From CAZWVM01 sp964637705 (lineage in GTDB: Bacteria; UBA8481), in assembly GCA_964637705.1 (NCBI GenBank), contig CAZWVM010000043.1:1-21560 (forward strand): a DNA stretch of 21,560 nucleotides, given 5' to 3'. Shown piece by piece: positions 16,937 to 21,560 of this stretch (the first letter of the stretch is position 1; each line of letters starts with the position of its first letter). A program made the translations under genes and the position numbers. The notes beneath the pieces are model-generated. The model ran no database searches. It worked only from the letters and a program-made list of their open reading frames with translations, and was not told where the DNA came from.

Positions 16937-16964
16937 TTATCGGTTGAGGTTCCCCGGAACTTGA
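16937..16964 (-). promoter_or_regulatory. Second candidate sigma-28-type promoter
   Basis: Minus strand TCAAGTTC, 12 bases, then ACCGATAA. The FliA/sigma-28 consensus is TAAAGTTT-N11-GCCGATAA, so the two boxes match at 6 of 8 and 7 of 8 positions with one extra spacer base. It would drive the first flagellin with a leader of about 365 bases. A near-palindrome (16947-16962) overlaps the spacer and -35. Confidence 0.4.
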
Positions 16965-16992
16965 GGACTTTTTTTCTTTTTTTTCGTATGAT
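16965..16992 (+). promoter_or_regulatory. Candidate promoter for the glycosyltransferase pair
   Basis: A good -10 box TATGAT at 16987-16992 lies about 30 bases before the proposed TTG start of the first glycosyltransferase. The best -35 options are GGACTT (16965-16970, spacer 16) or TTGAGG (16961-16966, spacer 20), neither strong. The T-rich run between them is notable. Confidence 0.3.
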
Positions 16993-17024
16993 TCACGACG
17001 GAGAATGAAAACGGCTTCGAACAC

Positions 17025-18611
17025 TTGTTTTTTCAGAGTTTTGCAACCTTGAGCGAGTCCTCTCTTTTTTCTACCCTCGTCGTCGTGAAGGCGCGTAACG
17101 GGGCGCCGACTCTTCAATCCGGAGAAAAAGCGGTCTACAGCCATTACGACCCCCGTCGTGAAGCCGAGCGGACGGCGGCGGCCATCCCCGGAGACCGTAT
17201 CGCCGTCGTCGGGCTCGGCCTCGGTTATCTCGCGCAAGCCCTGGGACCCCGTCTTTCGCGTGTCATCGCTTTCGAGGGGGAGGTCGAAAGGCTCAGAAGC
17301 GTCGCTCCCGAGCAGGCGTCATGCCTGGAAGGCAGGATCTCGAAGACCTCAGCCCTCCATGACGTCGAGCGGTGCCTCGTGGACGCGTGGCGACAGGGCG
17401 AATCCCTCGTGTTCGACCCCGTCCTTTCAGCCGCCCCTGAGACGGCGCGTCGGTTGGATCATCTCGTCGGGATGCTGAAGACGAGCGTCCATGCCGTCGT
17501 GATCCACCTGAAAACGGCCGGGGACGTCCTGAGGTCTCTTGCCGCCGTGCAGGTCTTCAAGAGATCCAATCCGGGTTGGAGATTGACGTTCATCACGGAA
17601 GAGCCCTACGGTGAACTGGCCGGCCTTTCCGAGGGTCTTGACGCGGTGCATCAGATTCCGCGCGGCGCGGTGACGGCCGTGGGCATCGACCGTCCTCTCA
17701 TCGCCTTCAACCTCGGCGGTGATCCCCAGGCGGCGGCCCTGCTCGACTCGCTGGATCCCGTCTACCGTGTCGGCTACGTCAACGGGGCCGGCGGTATCGT
17801 CCTCCACGATGACCGGGTCGCCGGATACGCCGAGGATCTCGGGAGAATCCGGAACCATATGAATCGCTATCATCTCTACCACGTGATCCTCGGCCTGCCT
17901 CCCGACTCCGCTCCTCCAAGGCTGCGCGTTCGACGGGTGTCCGGCGATTACGGAATCGTCCAGTTCGGGGCCGGAAGCGGCGCGGACGTATGGGCCGCGA
18001 AGCGCGCCGAGCCGCGGATCGTCGGAGAGGCTCTGCGGCGGTGGGGAGGCACCTGGTGGGCGGTCGGAGGGCAGGACGAGGCCGGGCTCGCCGCATCCGC
18101 CGGCATCCCCGCGGAGCGCAATCTCTGCGGGAAGACAAGCTGGACCGGACTGGCCGAGAAGATGGCCGGAGCGCGCCTCTATGTCGGGATGGACAGCGGT
18201 CCCACTCATCTCGCGGCCGCGCTCGGCGTACCGACACTCTCCATTTTCGGATTCACATCACCGATTCTCAACGCTCCCGTCGGTCCCCGCGTGCTCGTCC
18301 TGCAGGCCGACATGCCCTGTGCCTTCGGGGGGTGCCGCGTGGCATGCCCCGAGAAGACCTGCGTCGCCTCGCTGACACCCGAAGTCATCGAAGCCGGCCT
18401 GAGACTGCTCGTAGCCGAGAGCGCATGCGATCAACTCGATGCGGCGGCATGCATCCGTCGCGGCGGAGCGCGTTTCTACCGCTCGGGAGTCCCGGTGGAA
18501 AACGCGGATCCGCTCGCGGCGTTCCGGGACGCCGAACCGCGCATCGGGCCGCCGATCGATGCGGCCCTTTCCCTGGCCCGGGAATGGCTTGAAACCTCGG
18601 AGCGCTACTGA
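17025..18611 (+). CDS. Maf/DUF115-like N-domain fused to a GT9 heptosyltransferase-like domain; candidate flagellin glycosyltransferase
   Basis: The product is 528 residues. Residues about 20-100 match the N-terminal part of motility-associated (Maf/DUF115) glycosyltransferases: KARNGAPTL, VYSHYDPRREAER, then IAVVGLGLGYLAQAL and IAFEGE, a Rossmann-type pocket. Residues about 152-465 are instead a GT9 (ADP-heptose:LPS heptosyltransferase) domain: HLKTAGDVLRSLAAVQVFKR, LTFITEEPYGELAG, and YVGMDSGPTHLAAALGVPTL. The Cys cluster C432/C437/C441/C446 resembles the one seen in GT9 enzymes. About 60 C-terminal residues are unassigned. No signal peptide or membrane helix, so cytosolic. Placement between flagellin genes suggests it modifies flagellin; LPS modification remains possible. 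The TTG start is the only one available at this end (GTG at 17085 is an alternative) and has no good Shine-Dalgarno, so the N-terminus is uncertain. Confidence 0.82.
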   Translation: MFFQSFATLSESSLFSTLVVVKARNGAPTLQSGEKAVYSHYDPRREAERTAAAIPGDRIAVVGLGLGYLAQALGPRLSRVIAFEGEVERLRSVAPEQASCLEGRISKTSALHDVERCLVDAWRQGESLVFDPVLSAAPETARRLDHLVGMLKTSVHAVVIHLKTAGDVLRSLAAVQVFKRSNPGWRLTFITEEPYGELAGLSEGLDAVHQIPRGAVTAVGIDRPLIAFNLGGDPQAAALLDSLDPVYRVGYVNGAGGIVLHDDRVAGYAEDLGRIRNHMNRYHLYHVILGLPPDSAPPRLRVRRVSGDYGIVQFGAGSGADVWAAKRAEPRIVGEALRRWGGTWWAVGGQDEAGLAASAGIPAERNLCGKTSWTGLAEKMAGARLYVGMDSGPTHLAAALGVPTLSIFGFTSPILNAPVGPRVLVLQADMPCAFGGCRVACPEKTCVASLTPEVIEAGLRLLVAESACDQLDAAACIRRGGARFYRSGVPVENADPLAAFRDAEPRIGPPIDAALSLAREWLETSERY

Positions 18612-18612
18612 C

Positions 18613-19950
18613 ATGAAGACGCTCTACGTCCTTCCCAATGCGATCGGCGACGTGATCCGGGGGACGGGGGTCGCCGACCGCCTCGCCCGGGATGGCTCGC
18701 TCGACTGGATCGTCAATCCCTCGGCGGCCGATGCCCTCGTGGACCGCCCCTTTGGCATCCTCCACCCCCCGTCGGCGCTCGTCAGGCGCCGGGCGCACCA
18801 CGGGGCGCCCACGGAGATCCTTCGTGATACGGCCGCCGCGTTTCTGCAATCCGTGCGCGACCGCGGCCCGTATGACCGCGTCGTCAACCCCCATATGTCC
18901 CGCGCCTCGTCCCTGATGGCCGGGGCCGTGCCGGCTTCGAAGCGCCTTGGTCCCGCTGTCGATGCAAGCGTCCATTCGGATCCTTGGAGCGACTACTATC
19001 TCTCGTCGGTCGTCATGGGGATGAGACCGGAGTGGCCCATGGAAGAGGTCTACTCCCTGGTGGCCGGCCTCGATGAGACGGTCTGGACGGACTTCTCGGC
19101 GCGGCGACGTACCGGAGGAGGGTTTATCGTGCTGCAGGCCGGCTCGGGATGGCCTTCCAAGCGGCTTTCCGTGGAGCAGGCGGCACGGACGGCCGATGCC
19201 CTTTCGGTCCTCGGGCCGGTTGTCCTGCCGGGCGGACCTCACGAGGAGGAGTATCTGGCCGCGATCCGATCTCTCATGACGACGAAAAGCTCCGCCTTCG
19301 CGCCCGGACCCCTGGCACGGTCGCTCGATGCCGTCTTCTCGGCCTCTCTCGTCGTCACGACGGATACGTGCCTTCTTCACGCGGCGAATGCCGCGGGCGT
19401 GCCCTGCGTGGCGCTCCTGGGACCCACCCGTGTCTTCCCACGCCGCAACGGCTACGCCATCGCGCCGGCACGGGAGTCCGGTTGGCAAGCGGAAGGTGAC
19501 GATTCCCTCTCTCTCATCGATTCGGCATTCGTGGCCGCCGTCGCCGGCGCCCTGCTGGCGGCTGATGACATCTCCCCTTCGGCCGTTCCGGACGGCTTGA
19601 CGGTCTGGGACTGCCGCGGCGATGAACCGTTTCCGCTCGACCCGATGCCGGCCGACGGGGATGCAACGGCCCGGGCGCTCCTGGCGGAGGCGCGCGGCCG
19701 CGCTTTCGCCCTGCTCCTCGAGGAGAAAAGGCCCGATCTTCCCCGCCTGAAACCGAGGCGTAATCCATGGGCGGCGCGTTACCGCTCTCTCGGAAACATC
19801 CGCCGCAAGGTCGATGAACTCCTGGCAGGCCTCGAGCCGCTTTGCCCCATCTTCGACACGACCTTTCCCGGGCAGGATCCCGACGCCATGCGCGCGCGCT
19901 GGATCCGTCATGCGCAGGCGGAGTCAGAGCGTCTTCTGGCCCGACCCTGA
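18613..19950 (+). CDS. GT9 (heptosyltransferase-like) glycosyltransferase
   Basis: A 445-residue cytosolic protein. The ATG begins MKTLYVLPNAIGDVIRGTGV, the GT9 N-terminal Rossmann motif, with GGAG ten bases upstream. It lies one base after the previous stop (TGACATG), so the two are co-translated. The second Rossmann half carries FIVLQAGSGWPSKRLS (the GT9 'PG..WPSKRW' segment, residues 171-186) and VVTTDTCLLHAANAAGVPCV (residues 247-266), with the donor-site Asp-Thr where most members have Asp-Ser/Thr-Gly. About 110 residues after residue 335 form a C-terminal extension beyond the usual GT9 length. It probably transfers a heptose-like sugar with its neighbour. Acceptor unknown: flagellin from context, or LPS core by family precedent. 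Confidence 0.85.
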   Translation: MKTLYVLPNAIGDVIRGTGVADRLARDGSLDWIVNPSAADALVDRPFGILHPPSALVRRRAHHGAPTEILRDTAAAFLQSVRDRGPYDRVVNPHMSRASSLMAGAVPASKRLGPAVDASVHSDPWSDYYLSSVVMGMRPEWPMEEVYSLVAGLDETVWTDFSARRRTGGGFIVLQAGSGWPSKRLSVEQAARTADALSVLGPVVLPGGPHEEEYLAAIRSLMTTKSSAFAPGPLARSLDAVFSASLVVTTDTCLLHAANAAGVPCVALLGPTRVFPRRNGYAIAPARESGWQAEGDDSLSLIDSAFVAAVAGALLAADDISPSAVPDGLTVWDCRGDEPFPLDPMPADGDATARALLAEARGRAFALLLEEKRPDLPRLKPRRNPWAARYRSLGNIRRKVDELLAGLEPLCPIFDTTFPGQDPDAMRARWIRHAQAESERLLARP

Positions 19951-19971
19951 CACGCGACCGCCGCGGCGCCT

Positions 19972-20003
19972 TAAATGAGAACGGGCCCCTTGCGGGGCCC
20001 GTT
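19972..20003 (-). terminator. Terminator hairpin of the complete flagellin (possibly bidirectional)
   Basis: Perfect 10-bp arms (19980-19989 AACGGGCCCC and 19994-20003) around TTGC, between the convergent glycosyltransferase and flagellin genes. On the minus strand it is followed by CTCATTTAAG, a weak T-tract. It starts 18 bases after the flagellin stop. No T-run follows on the plus strand, so its action on the glycosyltransferase transcript is less certain. Confidence 0.75.
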
Positions 20004-20021
20004 CCGGAGCGAATCCGAGAC

Positions 20022-20987
20022 TTACTGCAGGAGTTGCAGGACGCTCTGGGGAGCGACGTTCGCCTGGGCGAGAGCCGAGGTGCCTGCCTGCTGCAGGATC
20101 TGGTTCTTCGTGAAGTTCACGATCTCCTCCGCGAAATCGAGATCGCGGATGCGGCTCTCGGCGGCCGACTGGTTCTCCGTCTGGATCTGGACGAAGTTCA
20201 ATGTCCGCTCGAGACGGTTCTGAAGAGCGCCGAGTTCGGCACGCAGACCGTTGACCTTGTTGATGGCGTTCGAGATGAGCGTGATCGCCGATTCCGCGCC
20301 CGCCCGGGAGACGATGCCGTCCGCGGACGTGACGTTCGGATCCGCGTTCGCCGTGTTCATCGAGTTCGCGATGATGGAGCTGATGAGCGTCATCGTGGCA
20401 GTCTGGGCGCCGGCAACGGAAAGGCCCTTGATGCCGAGGCCTGCGGCGGTCGAAGTGAAGAGATGGAAACTGATCCTCTCGCTCTTGTTCGCGCCCACCT
20501 GCAGGACCAGCGAGGTCGCGTTCGCGCTCGTCGTTCCCGCGGCTCCCTGGACCTTGGAGAAGGCTCCCGTGAGGAGAACCTTGGTGTTGAAGTTGACGGT
20601 CGAAGCCTGCCGGTCGATTTCCGTGATGACCTGGTTGAATTCGAGCTGGATCAGCGCGCGATCCATCGTCGTCAGGGTGTCATTGGCGGCCTGGACGGCG
20701 AGAGTGCGCATGCGCTGGAGCATGTCGGAGATGGTCTCGATGCCGCCCTCGGCGGTCTGGACCATGGAAATGCCGTCCTGGATGTTCTTCGAGGCCTGCT
20801 TGAGGCCGTTGATCTGGGTCCGGAAGCGCTCGGAGACGGCCAGGCCGGCCGCGTCATCGGCCGCCCGGTTGATGCGGAAGCCGGACGACAGGCGCTCCAG
20901 GTTCTTTTGAAGGCTCGAATTGGTCAGGCCCAGCTGACGCTGAGCGAAAATCGCCGGTACGTTGGTGACAACACGAAATCCAGACAT
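20022..20987 (-). CDS. fliC: Flagellin, complete
   Basis: A 321-residue flagellar filament subunit. N-terminal D0/D1: MSGFRVVTNVPAIFAQRQLG, SSGFRINRAADDAAGLAVSE, LQRMRTLAVQAAND. The D1 segment continues through FNQVITEIDRQASTVNFNTK to VLLTG near residue 140. A short variable region follows (about 145-230, with VLQVGANKSERISFHL). C-terminal D1/D0: LGALQNRLERTLNFV, SRIRDLDFAEEIVNFTK, ending VLQLLQ. It is a small flagellin lacking a large D2/D3 insert, and it has no Cys. The start is the ATG with AAGGAGG seven bases upstream; an in-frame ATG 33 bases earlier lies within the leader hairpin and is rejected. The Ser/Thr-rich variable region is the likely surface for glycans if the neighbouring glycosyltransferases act on it (inference). 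Confidence 0.97.
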   Translation of the reverse strand: MSGFRVVTNVPAIFAQRQLGLTNSSLQKNLERLSSGFRINRAADDAAGLAVSERFRTQINGLKQASKNIQDGISMVQTAEGGIETISDMLQRMRTLAVQAANDTLTTMDRALIQLEFNQVITEIDRQASTVNFNTKVLLTGAFSKVQGAAGTTSANATSLVLQVGANKSERISFHLFTSTAAGLGIKGLSVAGAQTATMTLISSIIANSMNTANADPNVTSADGIVSRAGAESAITLISNAINKVNGLRAELGALQNRLERTLNFVQIQTENQSAAESRIRDLDFAEEIVNFTKNQILQQAGTSALAQANVAPQSVLQLLQ

Positions 20988-20990
20988 GGG

Positions 20991-21004
20991 GTTCCTCCTT
21001 GAAC
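20991..21004 (-). promoter_or_regulatory. Shine-Dalgarno hairpin of the complete flagellin (CsrA BS2-like)
   Basis: On the minus strand GTTC-AAGGAG-GAAC forms a perfect 4-bp stem with the Shine-Dalgarno as loop (20995-21000). It sits in the same position and has the same loop as the first flagellin's hairpin, with different stem bases that still pair. In Bacillus subtilis hag, a CsrA site overlaps the ribosome-binding site in this way. Confidence 0.6.
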
Positions 21005-21012
21005 TTGTTCCT

Positions 21013-21030
21013 CCGAACATCCTTGTTCGG
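21013..21030 (-). promoter_or_regulatory. CsrA-consensus stem-loop in the flagellin leader (BS1-like)
   Basis: On the minus strand CCGAACA-AGGA-TGTTCGG is a perfect 7-bp stem with AGGA as its four-base loop. The core GAACAAGGATGT matches the CsrA SELEX consensus RUACARGGAUGU at 11 of 12 positions. It lies 8 bases upstream of the second hairpin, which covers the Shine-Dalgarno, so a CsrA dimer could bridge the two. CsrA itself is not encoded here. Confidence 0.65.
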
Positions 21031-21297
21031 ATCTGTCAGGAAACCCTCGTCCCTCGCGGTTATCGGAAAAGGCAGGATAAGAAAGATGATGCCGGGGCTC
21101 GCCGTGCCCTGCGTTCTGGTTTCGGACTCCTTTCCGCTTCCGCTCGCGTGCCGCGTCGGAAGGCTCGTATTCGCTCTACTGCAATGATCGGACAAAGCCG
21201 CGAAATCCTTGAGCGGTGAGCGGAAAAAAAAAGACCTCGGAACGAGAAAGAAAGTCCTCAAGCGCTCGCTCGCGCCGTCTCCGGCCCGGCCGGGAGC
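21031..21297. other. Upstream region of the complete flagellin (part of a 376-bp intergenic space)
   Basis: No convincing gene. It contains the sigma-28-like -10 box at 21060-21067. The rest (21090-21297) is plain sequence with a run of nine A (21225-21233) and no recognised repeat or RNA. Confidence 0.6.
21060..21067 (-). promoter_or_regulatory. Candidate sigma-28-like -10 box of the complete flagellin
   Basis: Minus strand TCCGATAA matches GCCGATAA at 7 of 8 positions and continues as CCGCGAGG, shared with the first flagellin. The predicted start is near 21053, giving a leader of about 65 bases that contains both GGA-loop hairpins. The -35 position (T/C-rich) does not match TAAA. Confidence 0.4.
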
Positions 21298-21327
21298 AAA
21301 AAAAACGGGCCCCTTTCGGGGCCCGTT
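21298..21327 (-). terminator. Rho-independent terminator of the third flagellin
   Basis: Perfect 10-bp arms (21304-21313 AACGGGCCCC and 21318-21327) around TTTC. On the minus strand the hairpin is followed by a run of T, giving a canonical intrinsic terminator. The arms are identical to those of the terminator after the complete flagellin. Confidence 0.92.
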
Positions 21328-21363
21328 CGCGGTTCGCGACGCCGCGCGATGACGCGCCTGTGC

Positions 21364-21560
21364 CTACTGCAGGAGCTGCAACACGCTCTGCGGCGCGACA
21401 TTCGCCTGGGCCAGGGCCGATGTGCCTGCCTGCTGAAGGATCTGGTTCTTCGTGAAGTTCACGATCTCGTCAGCGAAATCGAGGTCCCGAATGCGCGATT
21501 CGGAGGCCGCCTGGTTCTCCATCTGGATCTGGACGAAATTGAAGGTCCTCTCCAGCCGGT
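21364..21560 (-). CDS. fliC: Flagellin C-terminus, cut by the window edge
   Basis: The frame runs from the window end to a TAG at 21364-21366 and encodes the C-terminal D1/D0 helix of a flagellin: RLERTFNFVQIQMENQ, SRIRDLDFADEIVNFTK, ILQQAGTSALAQANVAP, ending VLQLLQ. It differs at only 5 of 64 residues from the complete flagellin next to it and shares its terminator stem, so the two are recent tandem duplicates. The start, leader and central region lie outside the window. Confidence 0.95.
   Translation of the reverse strand, partial: RLERTFNFVQIQMENQAASESRIRDLDFADEIVNFTKNQILQQAGTSALAQANVAPQSVLQLLQ

Larger units (their letters stand above)
16564..17024. other. 461-bp divergent intergenic region between the first flagellin and the glycosyltransferase pair
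   Basis: No convincing coding region. It holds, from left to right: the flagellin Shine-Dalgarno hairpin (16568-16583), a small GC hairpin (arms CGGGG/CCCCG, 16606-16619), a perfect 14-bp-stem hairpin (16775-16806), two minus-strand sigma-28-like boxes (16818-16825 and 16937-16964), a near-palindrome (16947-16962), a T-rich run on the plus strand (16969-16984) and a plus-strand TATGAT box (16987-16992). Confidence 0.7.

Noticed and set aside
17005..17052. Short ORF (ATG, 15 residues) ahead of the first glycosyltransferase, possible leader peptide
   Set aside because: Its GGAG is only one base from the ATG and no regulatory codon run or attenuator structure follows; most likely chance.
21216..21455. 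Plus-strand ORF of 79 codons near the window end
   Set aside because: It crosses the third flagellin's terminator and coding region antisense and has no supporting features.

Overview
This window is GC-rich bacterial DNA from a scaffold with two 100-N gaps (7703-7802 and 16160-16259). The gene content points to a diderm, flagellated bacterium. It has an LptF/LptG pair for LPS export, a very large outer-membrane barrel of the SprA type ending in Phe, and three flagellin genes. SprA-like proteins and FnIII-rich secreted proteins suggest the Bacteroidota/FCB superphylum or an uncultured relative. That placement is inference: no rRNA or other phylogenetic marker is present apart from argS.

Layout. 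(1) Bases 1-3883, plus strand: an overlapping three-gene unit with two secreted proteins built from fibronectin type III and starch-binding-like (CBM20-like) domains, then a LacI-family regulator. Both junctions are 4-bp overlaps (GTGA, ATGA), so this looks like a carbohydrate-related operon carrying its own regulator. (2) 3893-9494, minus strand: a SprA-like outer-membrane protein with an unusual N-terminus of four Trp-rich TPR-like repeats and a Pro/Ala linker; an assembly gap interrupts it. (3) 9517-11672, plus strand: lptF and lptG, overlapping, divergent from the SprA-like gene with only 22 bp between start codons. (4) 11684-15847, minus strand: a signal-peptide/Pro-Ala linker/TM/HTH protein, argS, and a beta-grasp plus helical protein of unknown function. 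(5) 15958-21560: a flagellin locus with three minus-strand flagellins (one gapped, one complete, one cut by the window edge), each followed by a terminator hairpin. Between the first two lies a plus-strand pair of GT9 heptosyltransferase-like genes, the first with an N-terminal domain resembling Maf/DUF115 motility-associated glycosyltransferases.

How it may work together. The flagellin locus looks like a unit for making and modifying filament protein: flagellins, candidate flagellin glycosyltransferases, and flagellin leaders with hairpins that place the Shine-Dalgarno in a GGA-containing loop. The leader of the complete flagellin also has an upstream hairpin matching the CsrA consensus at 11 of 12 positions, so CsrA (perhaps with FliW) is a strong candidate translational repressor. 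The most notable observations are the Maf-like/GT9 fusion, the CsrA-like double hairpin with a covarying counterpart in the other flagellin, and the TPR-like/SprA-like fusion.
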